DNA of 64,000 nt from Streptomyces canus. GTDB taxonomy: Bacteria > Actinomycetota > Actinomycetes > Streptomycetales > Streptomycetaceae. Under the pieces are notes generated by a model, which was given only the letters and a program-made list of their open reading frames with translations, was not told the DNA's origin and ran no database searches. Both the position numbers and the translations under genes were made by a program. Where the stretch lies: the NCBI RefSeq assembly GCF_030815415.1, contig NZ_JAUSWW010000001.1, positions 5,208,001-5,272,000 on the forward strand, written 5' to 3'. Shown here in pieces: positions 24,795 through 33,580 of this stretch; position 1 is the first letter of the stretch, and each line of letters starts with the position of its first letter.

Positions 24795-27700
24795 GTGTTT
24801 CACGTGAAACCGATCGATCCGCGTCTGCTGCGATACGCCCGCGCCACCCGTCTCTTCATGGTGGCGGTCGTGGGCCTGGGTGCCGTCGGGGCGGCGCTGA
24901 TCATCGCCCAGGCGATGCTCATCGCCGAGGTGGTCGTCGGTGCCTTCCAGCACGGTCTGTCGGTCGGTGAACTCCGCACTCCCCTGCTCCTGTTGGTGGC
25001 GGTAGCGGGGGGACGGGCGCTGGTCTCCTGGCTCACGGAACTCGCCGCGCACCGGGCCAGTGCGGCGGTCAAGTCCGAGCTGCGAGGGCGGCTGCTGGAG
25101 CGGGCCGCAGGGCTCGGACCCGGGTGGCTGAGCGGGCAGCGGACAGGATCGCTGGTCGCGCTCGCCACACGAGGAGTCGATGCCCTCGACGACTACTTCT
25201 CGCGCTATCTGCCGCAGTTGGGCCTTGCGGTGGTCGTGCCGGTGGCGGTGCTGGCGCGGATCGTCACCGAGGACTGGGTCTCGGCGGCCATCATCGTCGG
25301 CACCCTCCCCCTCATCCCGGTCTTCATGGTGCTGATCGGCTGGGCCACACAGTCCCGGATGGACCGTCAGTGGCAGCTGCTGTCCCGGCTGTCCGGGCAC
25401 TTCCTGGACGTCGTCGCCGGGCTGCCGACGCTGAAGGTGTTCGGACGGGCCAAGGCGCAGGCCGACTCGATCCGGCGTATCACCGGCGAATACCGGCAGG
25501 CGACCATGCGGACGCTGCGGATCGCCTTCATCTCCTCCTTCGCCCTGGAACTGCTCTCGACGTTGTCGGTGGCGCTGGTCGCCGTGACGATCGGCATGCG
25601 GCTTGTGCACGGCGAGATGGACCTGTACATCGGCCTGGTCATCCTGGTGCTGGCGCCCGAGGCGTACCTGCCGCTGCGGCAGGTGGGGGCGCAGTACCAC
25701 GCGGCGGCGGAGGGGTTGGCCGCCGCCGAGGAGATCTTCGAGGTATTGGAGACGCCGGTACCGGCGTCGGGCACCCGCGCCGTGTCCGCCGGTGCGCTGT
25801 CCTTCGACAAGGTCACCGTCCGCTACCCCGGCCGGTCCGGAGATGTCGTCTCCGATGTGTCCTTCACCGTCGAGCCCGGGGAGACCGTCGCGCTCGTCGG
25901 ACCGAGCGGCGCGGGCAAGTCGACGCTGCTGAACGTGCTGCTGGGGTTCGTTCCGCCCGCCGAAGGACGGGCACTGGTCGGGGGAGTCGATCTCACCCAG
26001 GCCGATCTGGAGGAGTGGCGGTCGCAGATCGCGTGGGTGCCGCAGCGGCCGCATCTGTTCGCCGGGACGATCGCCGAGAACGTACGGCTGGCACGCCCCG
26101 ACGCGGACGACACCGCCGTACGGCAGGCGCTCGGGGACGCGGGCGCGCTGGAGTTCGTCGACACGCTGCCCCAGGGCGCCGACACCGTGCTCGGGGAGGA
26201 CGGGGCAGGGCTGTCCGCCGGTCAGCGGCAACGGCTCGCATTGGCCCGGGCGTTCCTCGCGGACCGGCCCGTGCTGCTGCTCGACGAGCCGACGGCGGCG
26301 CTCGACGGGGCCACCGAGGCGGAGGTCGTGGCGGCGGTACGGCGGCTGGCCGTGGGGCGGACGGTGCTGCTCGTCGTTCATCGGCCGGCGCTTCTGGGTG
26401 TGGCGGATCGGGTGGTGCGGCTGGATGAGGCTGTCGCTCCCAGTCGTACTGAGGCCGTGGCGAAGACGCCCGCGGCTCGAGGGGGCGAAGAGCGGTCCTT
26501 CGACACCGATGGGGCGTCCTCCGAGGAGGCCGTGCCCGGCGATCCGGAAGCGGCCGTGCCCACCCGTGGTGTCCTCGTCCGTGTCCGTGCCATGGCCGCC
26601 CCCCGGCGCGGGAGCCTCGCGCTCGCCCTGCTTCTCGGGAGCCTGGCTCTCGGCAGTGCCGTCGGGCTCATGGCCACCTCCGGGTGGCTCATCTCGCGGG
26701 CCTCGCAGCAGCCGCCGGTGCTGTATCTGATGGTGGCCGTGACGGCGACGCGGGCCTTCGGGATCGGGCGGGCCGTCTTCCGGTACGCGGAGCGGCTCGT
26801 GTCGCACGACGCCGTGCTGCGGATGCTCGCCGACACCCGGGTCGCCGTGTACCGGCGCCTAGAGCGGCTGGCGCCCGCCGGACTGCGCCGGACCCGCCGT
26901 GGTGATCTGCTGTCGCGCCTCGTCGCCGATGTCGACGCCTTGCAGGACTACTGGCTGCGCTGGCTGTTGCCCGCCGGTGCGGCTCTCGCGGTGTCCGCCG
27001 TGTCCGTGGGCTTCACCGTCTGGCTGCTGCCCGAGGCCGGTGCCGTGCTCGCCGTCGGGCTGCTGGCGGCCGGTGTCGGGGTGCCGTCGGTGACCGGTGC
27101 GGTGGCCCGGCGGGCGGAGCGGCGGCTGGCCCCCGCACGCGGAGTGCTGGCGACGCGCGTGACCGATCTGCTGACCGGGACCGCCGAACTGGCCGTCGCC
27201 GGCGCCCTGTCCGCCCGTACCGCCGACGCGCGGCAGGCCGACGGGGTGCTCGCCCGGATCGCCTCGCGCGCCGCCACCGCCACCGCGCTCGGCGACGGGC
27301 TCACCGCGCTGGTCTCCGGCCTGACCGTCGCGGCCACCGCCCTCGTGGGCGCCCAGGGAGTCGCCGACGGACGGCTGAGCGGCGTCACCATGGCCGTCGT
27401 CGTCCTCACCCCGCTGGCCGCCTTCGAGGCCGTCCTCGGGCTGCCGCTCGCCGTGCGGTACCGTCAGCGGGTCCGCAAGAGCGCGGAGCGCGTGTACGAG
27501 GTGCTGGACGCCCCGGAGCCGGTGCGGGAGCCGGAGCGGCCGCGGGAGGCACCCGCGTCGCCGTTCCCGGTGGCCGTGCGGGGGCTGTCCGCCCGTTACG
27601 CCGGGCAGGAGCGGGATGCTCTCGCCGGGCTGGACCTGACTCTCACGGAAGGCCGCCGGATCGCCGTCGTAGGGCCGTCCGGGTCCGGCAAGACGACCCT

Positions 27701-28313
27701 CGCGCAGGTGCTGCTGCGGTTCCTGGACGCGGAGGCCGGCTCGTACACGCTGGGCGGTGTGGACGCGTACGCGCTGGACGGCGACGACGTACGGCGGTTC
27801 GTGGGGCTGTGTGCCCAGGACGCGCACCTCTTCGACAGTTCACTGCGCGAGAACCTGATGCTCGCCAAGAAGGACGCCTCCGAGGCCGATCTGCGTGACG
27901 CCCTGGGGCGGGCCCGGCTGCTCAAGTGGGCCGACGGTCTGCCCGACGGCCTGGACACGCTGGTCGGCGAGCACGGGGCGAGGCTGTCCGGGGGCCAGCG
28001 GCAGCGGCTGGCGCTGGCCCGCGCGCTGCTGGCCGACTTCCCCGTCCTCGTGCTCGACGAGCCCGCCGAACATCTCGACCTGCCCACCGCCGACGCGCTC
28101 ACCGCCGACCTCCTGGCCGCCACCGAGGGGCGTACGACGTTGCTCATCACCCACCGGCTGGCTGGGCTGGAAGGAGTGGACGAGGTGATCGTGCTGGACG
28201 GGGGGCGCGTGGTGCAGCGGGGTTCGTATGCGGAGCTGGCCGCCGTGGCGGGGCCGTTGCGGGGGATGGTGGAGCGGGAGGCGGAGTCGGAGGTGCTGGC
28301 GCTCACCGCGTGA
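24795..28313 (+). CDS. cydCD: CydD-CydC fusion ABC exporter for cytochrome bd assembly
   Basis: A 1,172-residue fusion of two half-transporters. Residues about 1-310 are membrane domain 1, about 330-550 ATPase 1 (Walker A GPSGAGKST, Walker B LLLDEPTAALD), about 590-890 membrane domain 2, and about 925-1165 ATPase 2 (GPSGSGKTT, VLDEPAEHLD). CydDC exports thiols such as glutathione or cysteine and is needed for bd oxidase maturation; haem has also been proposed as cargo. The fused form is usual in actinobacteria. The first codons are part of a perfect parS site. GTG at 24795 or GTG at 24804 may start translation; AGAGG fits the second better in spacing. The stop precedes a decayed kinase gene. 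Confidence 0.93.
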   Translation: MFHVKPIDPRLLRYARATRLFMVAVVGLGAVGAALIIAQAMLIAEVVVGAFQHGLSVGELRTPLLLLVAVAGGRALVSWLTELAAHRASAAVKSELRGRLLERAAGLGPGWLSGQRTGSLVALATRGVDALDDYFSRYLPQLGLAVVVPVAVLARIVTEDWVSAAIIVGTLPLIPVFMVLIGWATQSRMDRQWQLLSRLSGHFLDVVAGLPTLKVFGRAKAQADSIRRITGEYRQATMRTLRIAFISSFALELLSTLSVALVAVTIGMRLVHGEMDLYIGLVILVLAPEAYLPLRQVGAQYHAAAEGLAAAEEIFEVLETPVPASGTRAVSAGALSFDKVTVRYPGRSGDVVSDVSFTVEPGETVALVGPSGAGKSTLLNVLLGFVPPAEGRALVGGVDLTQADLEEWRSQIAWVPQRPHLFAGTIAENVRLARPDADDTAVRQALGDAGALEFVDTLPQGADTVLGEDGAGLSAGQRQRLALARAFLADRPVLLLDEPTAALDGATEAEVVAAVRRLAVGRTVLLVVHRPALLGVADRVVRLDEAVAPSRTEAVAKTPAARGGEERSFDTDGASSEEAVPGDPEAAVPTRGVLVRVRAMAAPRRGSLALALLLGSLALGSAVGLMATSGWLISRASQQPPVLYLMVAVTATRAFGIGRAVFRYAERLVSHDAVLRMLADTRVAVYRRLERLAPAGLRRTRRGDLLSRLVADVDALQDYWLRWLLPAGAALAVSAVSVGFTVWLLPEAGAVLAVGLLAAGVGVPSVTGAVARRAERRLAPARGVLATRVTDLLTGTAELAVAGALSARTADARQADGVLARIASRAATATALGDGLTALVSGLTVAATALVGAQGVADGRLSGVTMAVVVLTPLAAFEAVLGLPLAVRYRQRVRKSAERVYEVLDAPEPVREPERPREAPASPFPVAVRGLSARYAGQERDALAGLDLTLTEGRRIAVVGPSGSGKTTLAQVLLRFLDAEAGSYTLGGVDAYALDGDDVRRFVGLCAQDAHLFDSSLRENLMLAKKDASEADLRDALGRARLLKWADGLPDGLDTLVGEHGARLSGGQRQRLALARALLADFPVLVLDEPAEHLDLPTADALTADLLAATEGRTTLLITHRLAGLEGVDEVIVLDGGRVVQRGSYAELAAVAGPLRGMVEREAESEVLALTA
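24797..24810. other. parS site (perfect) over the cydCD start codon
   Basis: GTTTCACGTGAAAC begins two bases after the first possible cydCD start codon and encodes the residues FHVK. It is 46 bases from the neighbouring parS palindrome, so two ParB dimers could load side by side. Confidence 0.9.
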
Positions 28314-28356
28314 GCCGCTGCCCGGCACTCTCGACCTTCTGTATCAAAGGGGACTA

Positions 28357-29293
28357 ATTACGCTCGGCTCAGCGTCGTCTTCCGGTCCCCCGCCCCCGAC
28401 TCTCCCGGCCGAACTGGCCGCGCGGGTACCGCAGTTGCTGGAGGCGATGCGGTCCGTCGGCAGCGGCCTCGAGCTGCATTCCACGCTGGAACGGATCTGC
28501 GAGACCGCGGCCGTGCTGACGCAGGCCCGGTACGCGACATCGGCGTCGTCGACGAGGACGGCCGGGGGCTGGCCGACTTCGTCTTCCACGGCGTGGACGA
28601 GGCGGAGGCGGCCGCCAGGCGTATCGGACGGCCGCCGGACGGGCACCGGGGGCTGCTCGGCGCGCTCATCCGCGACCTGGAGCCGGTCCGACTCACGGAC
28701 CTCACCCGGGATCCGCGCTCCTGCGGCTTCCCCGAGCACCACCCCTGGATGCGCGGCTTCCTCGGCCTCCCGATCCGGGTCCAGGGCGAGATCTTCGGGA
28801 ACCTGTATCTGACGGAGAAGCGCGGCGACGGGCCTTTCCACGACGACGACCTCGACATGGTTCGGGTGCTCGCCACGGCGGCCGGCATCGCCATTGGCAA
28901 CGCCCGGCTGTACGAGGCCGCCCAACAGCGTGAGCGGTGGATCGACGGGTCGGTCGCCGTCACCACCGCCCTGCTGTCGGGCGGGGACGTCGACGACGCC
29001 CTCCAGGTCGTCGCGGAGCAGACCCGACGGCTGTCGGGGGCGACAGCGGGGATCGTGCTGCTGCCCGCCGACGAGGGCGGCCAGACGCGACCGTGCCCTT
29101 GCCGGGCGGGCGGAACGGCGTATGCCTGACCGTCGCGGACGACGGCGTCGGCGTCCCCGAGGGCGGCCGGCGCAGCGGCCTGAAGAACCTCAAGAGGCGC
29201 GCTGAGTCGCTGGGCGGCGACAGCCGGCACGGGCCGGGCATCGGGTAGGACGGTGGCGGCACGACGGTGGTGTGGGAGGCACCGCTCGACTGA
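28357..29293 (+). pseudogene. Decayed GAF sensor histidine kinase (DevS/DosS-like)
   Basis: Three pieces in three frames. Piece 1 (to about 28536) has LPAELAARVPQLLEAMRSVG and the start of a GAF domain. Piece 2 (about 28537-29085) gives the rest of the first GAF (GVDEAEAA, FLGLPIRVQGEIFGNLYLTEK) and the start of a second GAF. Piece 3 (about 29090-29293) has the end of a HATPase (VADDGVGVPEGGRRSGLKNL and GGGTTVVWEAPLD). A one-base deletion near 28537 breaks the first junction. The phosphoacceptor helix and most of the ATPase are deleted at about 29090, and an in-frame TAG sits at 29246. A plausible start codon is also missing: ACG follows AAGGGGA. The intact homologue normally follows cydCD and is probably an oxygen- or redox-linked kinase. 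Confidence 0.88.
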
Positions 29294-29450
29294 AGAGCGG
29301 CCCCCTGAGCCGCCTCCCTCGTGACGAGCCGTCAATCACGATTCCGCGGACGCCTGTTCGGTCGTACGACTGCGCCGAACGGGGTGGTGATTTCCCCCGG
29401 CTGTACGACCTGACATGCCACTGGCCCGCGCTCGGGCCACGATCGCTGAC

Positions 29451-30506
29451 ATGCGACTGCCCTGGCGCCATCCCCTGCTCGTCCCGGTCGTCCTGTGCGC
29501 GCTCGCCGTGCTCGCGGCCCGCCCCACCGACGCGGCGGAGAAGAGGCGCGACGGCGCTGACCCCGGGATCAGTGCCCAGGTGGCTCGGTTGTACGAGGAC
29601 GCGGCCGTGGCGACGCAGCAGTACGAGAAGGGGCGGCAGGAGGCGGAGGCACAGCGCGCCCGGGCACAGCGGCTGGAAGCGCTGCTCGACCGGGAGCGGC
29701 GGGACATCGCCGTCCTGCACGAGGACCTGGGCCGGATCGCCCGCACCCAGTACCGCGACGGCGGCGGCCTTCCGCTCACCGCGCAGATCATCCTCGCCGG
29801 CAGTCCGGAGGAGCTGATGCGCGGTCAGCAGGTCTTCTCCCAGGCGAATCTGGCCGTGAACAACTCCATCGAGAAGAGCCGGCGTGCCGAGGAGCGCCTC
29901 GCGAAGGACGAGGCGAAGGCCGTGGCGGCGTGGCAGTCGCTGGAGAAGCGGAAGGCGGAACTCGCCGCTCTGAAGACGGACATCGAGCAGAAGCTAGAAG
30001 AAGCGCGCGGGCAGTTGCAGGGCCAGGCGGACACGTCGGTCGCCGCGGGCGCCTGCCGAGGTGCCGTCCGGCTGGACCAGCCTCCGACGCAGGTTGTGGG
30101 CGGCTGGGTGGCGCCGGTGGAGACTTACGCACTGTCCGCGGGCTTCGGCAGCGGCGGCTCGCGGTGGGCGAACCGGCACACCGGGCAGGACTTCGCGGTG
30201 CCGATCGGCACGCCCGTACGGTCTGTCGGCGCGGGCCGGGTGGTGAAGGTGTCCTGCGGGGGCCCGTTCGGCATCGAGATCGTGATCGAGCAGGCGGGCG
30301 GCTACTACACGCAGTACGCCCACCTCGCCGCCGTCACCGTCGACCAGGGGGACCAGGTGGTGCCTGGACAGTGGATCGGCCAGTCGGGGACCAGCGGCAA
30401 CTCCACCGGACCCCACCTGCACTTCGAGGTCCGGGTCACGCCCGAGCTGGGCTCGGCGGTGGACCCGGTGCCGTGGCTGGCGGCACGCGGCGTCCCCCTC
30501 GGTTAG
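29451..30506 (+). CDS. Secreted M23 family metallopeptidase
   Basis: A 351-residue exported protein. A signal or anchor helix covers residues about 7-27 (LLVPVVLCALAVLAA), a long coiled coil about 35-190 (Glu/Ala/Arg/Gln-rich), and a LytM/M23 domain about 225-345 with RHTGQDFAVP (zinc His and Asp) and the HLHFEV motif. The domain order resembles EnvC/NlpD-like murein hydrolases or their activators. It probably cuts peptidoglycan cross-bridges. The ATG at 29451 begins the signal sequence; the frame is open to 29415. It is convergent with the HAD gene, and the two stop codons overlap. Confidence 0.87.
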   Translation: MRLPWRHPLLVPVVLCALAVLAARPTDAAEKRRDGADPGISAQVARLYEDAAVATQQYEKGRQEAEAQRARAQRLEALLDRERRDIAVLHEDLGRIARTQYRDGGGLPLTAQIILAGSPEELMRGQQVFSQANLAVNNSIEKSRRAEERLAKDEAKAVAAWQSLEKRKAELAALKTDIEQKLEEARGQLQGQADTSVAAGACRGAVRLDQPPTQVVGGWVAPVETYALSAGFGSGGSRWANRHTGQDFAVPIGTPVRSVGAGRVVKVSCGGPFGIEIVIEQAGGYYTQYAHLAAVTVDQGDQVVPGQWIGQSGTSGNSTGPHLHFEVRVTPELGSAVDPVPWLAARGVPLG

Positions 30507-31369
30507 CGGCGCGCCAGCAGCTGCTCGATCACGACCGCCACCCCGTCCTCGTTGTTCGCCACCGTCCGTCCCGAGGCCGCGGCGATCACGTCGGGGTGGG
30601 CGTTGCCCATCGCGTACGACTGTCCTGCCCAGGTCAGCATCTCCACGTCGTTCGGCATGTCCCCGAACGCGACGACCTCCTCGTGGGAGATACCGCGTTC
30701 GGCGCAGCACAGGGCGAGCGTGCTGGCCTTGGAGACGCCGGGGCCGCTGATCTCCAGCAGGGCGCTGGGGCTGGAGCGGGTGACGTTGGCGCGCTCGCCG
30801 ATGGCGAGACGGGCGAGGGTGAGGAAGGCGTCCGGGTCGATCGTGGGGTGGAAGGCGAGGATCTTGAGGACCGGTTCGTCGGCTCCGGGACCGTCCGGCG
30901 CGAGCAGCTTCTCGGCCGGCTGGAGTTCGTCGGGGATCTCCATGTGCAGTTTCGGATAGTCCGGCTCCTGATGGAAGCCGTACGTCTGCTCCACCGCGTA
31001 CACCGTGCCCGGAGCCGCCTCCCGCAGCAGCCGTACGGCGTCCAGCGCGTTGTCCCGCGCCAGCTCCCGCACCTTGACGAACCGGTGGGCGCCGGGGCCG
31101 CCGTGCAGGTCGACCACCGCGGCGCCGTTGCCGCAGATCGCCAGGCCGTGCCCGTGGACGTGGTCGCTGACGACGTCCATCCAGCGGGCGGGGCGGCCGG
31201 TGACGAAGAAGACCTCGATGCCCGCCTCCTCGGCGGCGGCGAGGGCGGCGACCGTGCGCGGGGAGACGGACTTGTCGTCGCGCAGCAGGGTGCCGTCGAG
31301 GTCGGTGGCTATCAGGCGCGGCGGGACCGTGGAGGCCGGGGTCTCGGGCTGTCGAGTCGCTGAGGTCAC
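30503..31369 (-). CDS. HAD-IIB (Cof-type) phosphatase
   Basis: A 288-residue Cof/YidA-type HAD phosphatase. Motif I is DLDGTLLRDDKSVS (near residue 23), the C2B cap follows, and motif IV is FGDMPNDVEML near residue 225. It acts on sugar phosphates or flavin/PLP-type phosphates in the cytoplasm. I use the GTG at 31369, preceded by GGAGG at 8 bases. It is paralogous to the HAD gene next to serS in this window, sharing GDMPNDV and the MGNAH motif. Confidence 0.85.
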   Translation of the reverse strand: MTSATRQPETPASTVPPRLIATDLDGTLLRDDKSVSPRTVAALAAAEEAGIEVFFVTGRPARWMDVVSDHVHGHGLAICGNGAAVVDLHGGPGAHRFVKVRELARDNALDAVRLLREAAPGTVYAVEQTYGFHQEPDYPKLHMEIPDELQPAEKLLAPDGPGADEPVLKILAFHPTIDPDAFLTLARLAIGERANVTRSSPSALLEISGPGVSKASTLALCCAERGISHEEVVAFGDMPNDVEMLTWAGQSYAMGNAHPDVIAAASGRTVANNEDGVAVVIEQLLARR

Positions 31370-31448
31370 CCGCTCATCCTCCCGCATATGCGCGCACGGT
31401 CGTGCGAGAGCCTGCACATGTGAGTAGTTACCGCCCCCACCGGTCCGA

Positions 31449-32366
31449 TCACGCTCCGTCGCCCCGGTCCAGCTGTGCCGGGGCCTCCATGGCGATCTGC
31501 TCGAAGACCTTCTCGTCCGCGGCGAAGTCCGAGTCGGCGATCGGCCAGTGGACGACGATCTCCGTGAAGCCCAACTCCCGGTGTCGTCCCGCGAAGTCGA
31601 CGAACGCGTCGAGCGACTGCAGCGGCCGGGCGCGGTCCGGGGTGAATCCGGTGAGCAGGATCTTGTCGAGCCCGGTCACATCACGGCCGATCTCCGCACA
31701 AGCGTCGGCGAGCTTCTCGACCTGTCCGCGAATGGCTTGAATCGACTGTTCAGGAGTGCCGTTCTCGTACAGCTTCGGGTCGCCGGTGGTCACCCACGCC
31801 TGCCCGTGACGGGCGGCGAGCCGCAGCCCGCGCGGACCGGTGGCCGCAACCGCGAAGGGCAGCCGGGGCCGCTGCACACAGCCCGGGATGTTCCGCGCCT
31901 CGTGCGCCGAGTAGAAGTCGCCTTCGTAGGACACCGAGTCCTCGGTCAGCAGCCGGTCCAGCAGCGGGACGAACTCCGCGAGCCGGTCGGCACGCTCGCG
32001 CGGCGTCCACGGCTCCTGGCCGAGGGCCGTGGCGTCGAAGCCGGTGCCGCCCGCGCCGATGCCGAGGGTGACCCGGCCGCCGGAGATGTCGTCGACGGAG
32101 ATCAGTTCCTTGGCGAGGGTGACCGGGTGCCGGAAGTTCGGTGAGGTCACCAGGGTGCCCAGCCGCAGATGGTCGGTGACGGCCGCCGCGGCGGTGAGTG
32201 TCGGCACGGCACCGAACCACGGGCCGTCCCGGAAGCTGCGCCAGGACAGATGGTCGTAGGTGTACGCGGTGTGGAAGCCGAGCTGCTCCGCGCGCTGCCA
32301 TGCCTCACGACTCCCCTCGTGCCAGCGGCGGTACGGGAGGATCACGGTGCTCAGACGCAGACTCAT
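31449..32366 (-). CDS. LLM class F420-dependent oxidoreductase
   Basis: A 305-residue luciferase-like TIM-barrel protein. The motifs HLRLGTLVTSPNFRHPVTLAKE and GRVTLGIGAGG are typical of F420-dependent LLM oxidoreductases of actinobacteria. It transfers hydride between coenzyme F420 and an unknown substrate. A flavin-dependent monooxygenase is the alternative. The ATG at 32366 starts the conserved sequence. A parS site lies 26 bases upstream. Confidence 0.85.
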   Translation of the reverse strand: MSLRLSTVILPYRRWHEGSREAWQRAEQLGFHTAYTYDHLSWRSFRDGPWFGAVPTLTAAAAVTDHLRLGTLVTSPNFRHPVTLAKELISVDDISGGRVTLGIGAGGTGFDATALGQEPWTPRERADRLAEFVPLLDRLLTEDSVSYEGDFYSAHEARNIPGCVQRPRLPFAVAATGPRGLRLAARHGQAWVTTGDPKLYENGTPEQSIQAIRGQVEKLADACAEIGRDVTGLDKILLTGFTPDRARPLQSLDAFVDFAGRHRELGFTEIVVHWPIADSDFAADEKVFEQIAMEAPAQLDRGDGA

Positions 32367-32391
32367 GATTCGAGCGTATGCGGACCCGCCC

Positions 32392-32405
32392 GTTTCACGT
32401 GAAAC
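32392..32405. other. parS site (perfect)
   Basis: GTTTCACGTGAAAC in the 62-base spacer between the LLM oxidoreductase gene and the next gene, both on the minus strand. Confidence 0.9.
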
Positions 32406-32428
32406 AGTGACTGACAGTCACCGCTCTG

Positions 32429-32884
32429 TCATCGCCCTCGGTCGCTGAGCCAGGGGCTGAGCCCGACCAGGATGAACTCCTTGTGCACGCGGTCGCCCGG
32501 CAGCGGGACCATCAGATAGTTGCCCGGCGGGAAGCGGCGCACCTTGACCCAGGCGTGGCCGTCGTAGAGGGCGCGCAGGAAGGCGGGCACGTCGTCGCGG
32601 GCGATGTCGGGGCATTCGACGCCGTCGACGGTGATGAGCGCGTCGTCGTCCGGGAAGAGCCGTACGTCCACCCGGGGCCGGCCACCGAGCTCGACATAGG
32701 CCTCGTGAGGCAGGGAGCCGTCCGGGTCGGTGGTGACGCCGACGCCCGCGGCGCTGCGGCGCGAAGTCTGGTCGGCGCCGATGTCGTGGGTCACCTCGAT
32801 CTCGAGCGCGTACTCGGCGGCGAGGGCGCGCAGGGCGGTGACGGCGGCCTCGGTGGTGGGGAGGTGGGTTCCGCTGTGGTCCAT
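32429..32884 (-). CDS. Conserved hypothetical protein
   Basis: A 151-residue soluble, acidic protein without a domain I recognise. The central part (DALITVDGVECPDIARDDVP, FLRALYDGHAWVKVRRFPPG) looks like a small alpha/beta fold, with a basic aromatic C-terminus. Start: the ATG at 32884; an ATG at 32896 is in frame. It lies 25 bases downstream of kptA in the same direction, so the two are probably co-transcribed. Confidence 0.65.
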   Translation of the reverse strand: MDHSGTHLPTTEAAVTALRALAAEYALEIEVTHDIGADQTSRRSAAGVGVTTDPDGSLPHEAYVELGGRPRVDVRLFPDDDALITVDGVECPDIARDDVPAFLRALYDGHAWVKVRRFPPGNYLMVPLPGDRVHKEFILVGLSPWLSDRGR

Positions 32885-32909
32885 ACCACTGATCATGCCG
32901 GAGGTCCGG

Positions 32910-33458
32910 TCAGTGGGGCGCGGGAAATCTGAGGTACTCCGGCGGCACCGCCTTCGTCAGCCACACCCCGTTCGCGCTGACGTGGAAGACGTGGCCGTCG
33001 CGGTGCATCGCACCCGTGTCCACGGAGAGCACGACGGGCCGGCCGCGGCGGGCGCCGACCCGGGTCGCCGTCTCACGGTCGGGTGAGAGATGCACGTCGT
33101 GGCGATTCATGGGCCGGAGGCCCTCGGCGCGGATCGCGTCCAGGTAGCGGTCCACGGTGCCGTGGTAGAGGTACGGCGGTGGGGTCGCCGGGGGCAGTCC
33201 GAGGTCCACCTCGATGCTGTGGCCCTGGCTGGCGCGGATCCGGGCGCCTTCGATCGCGAAGCGCTTCTTGTCGTTGGCGGCGACCACATGGTCCAGTTCC
33301 TCGCGGGTGAACCGGAAGCCGTGCGCGGCGGCAGCGGCGATCAGTACGTCGATCTCGACCCATCCGGCCTCGTCGAGCACGAGGCCGATCCGCTCGGGTT
33401 GATGGCGCAGGTGTTTCGAGAGGTACTTCGACACCTTCACGGTGCGTCTTTCGTCCAT
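32910..33458 (-). CDS. kptA: RNA 2'-phosphotransferase, Tpt1/KptA family
   Basis: A 182-residue enzyme. The N-terminal winged-helix part has KYLSKHLRHQPERIGL (residues about 10-25). The NAD-binding ADP-ribosyltransferase-like part has LYHGT (near 100), RPMNRHDVHLS (near 118) and a conserved Arg in RVGARRGRPVVL. Tpt1 moves an RNA 2'-phosphate to NAD+, giving ADP-ribose 1'',2''-cyclic phosphate. Eukaryotes use it in tRNA splicing; the bacterial substrate is not settled. Start: the ATG at 33458. Upstream lies a DnaA-box group, and a conserved unknown gene follows. Confidence 0.88.
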   Translation of the reverse strand: MDERRTVKVSKYLSKHLRHQPERIGLVLDEAGWVEIDVLIAAAAAHGFRFTREELDHVVAANDKKRFAIEGARIRASQGHSIEVDLGLPPATPPPYLYHGTVDRYLDAIRAEGLRPMNRHDVHLSPDRETATRVGARRGRPVVLSVDTGAMHRDGHVFHVSANGVWLTKAVPPEYLRFPAPH

Positions 33459-33514
33459 CCGCTCAGCATGACGGGAGAGACGCGCATCACGCATTTTGTT
33501 TTGGCGCGGAGGTT

Positions 33515-33568
33515 TGATCCACAACCAAGTGTAGTTATCCACAGGCTACTTGGCGTTTCTGTGGACAA
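33515..33568. other. Group of three DnaA boxes
   Basis: TGATCCACA (33515-33523, one mismatch), TTATCCACA (33535-33543) and the reverse-strand TTGTCCACA (33560-33568; the Streptomyces consensus) lie within 54 bases between kptA and the MerR gene. DnaA could be titrated here or could control these two genes. Confidence 0.6.
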
Positions 33569-33580
33569 CTCACCGTCATG

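Noticed and set aside
21951..26807. A 1,618-codon open frame on the minus strand across cydA-cydB-cydCD
   Set aside because: It is antisense to well-identified cyd genes, has the Arg/Gly/Asp-rich composition of shadow frames in high-GC DNA, and no family resemblance.
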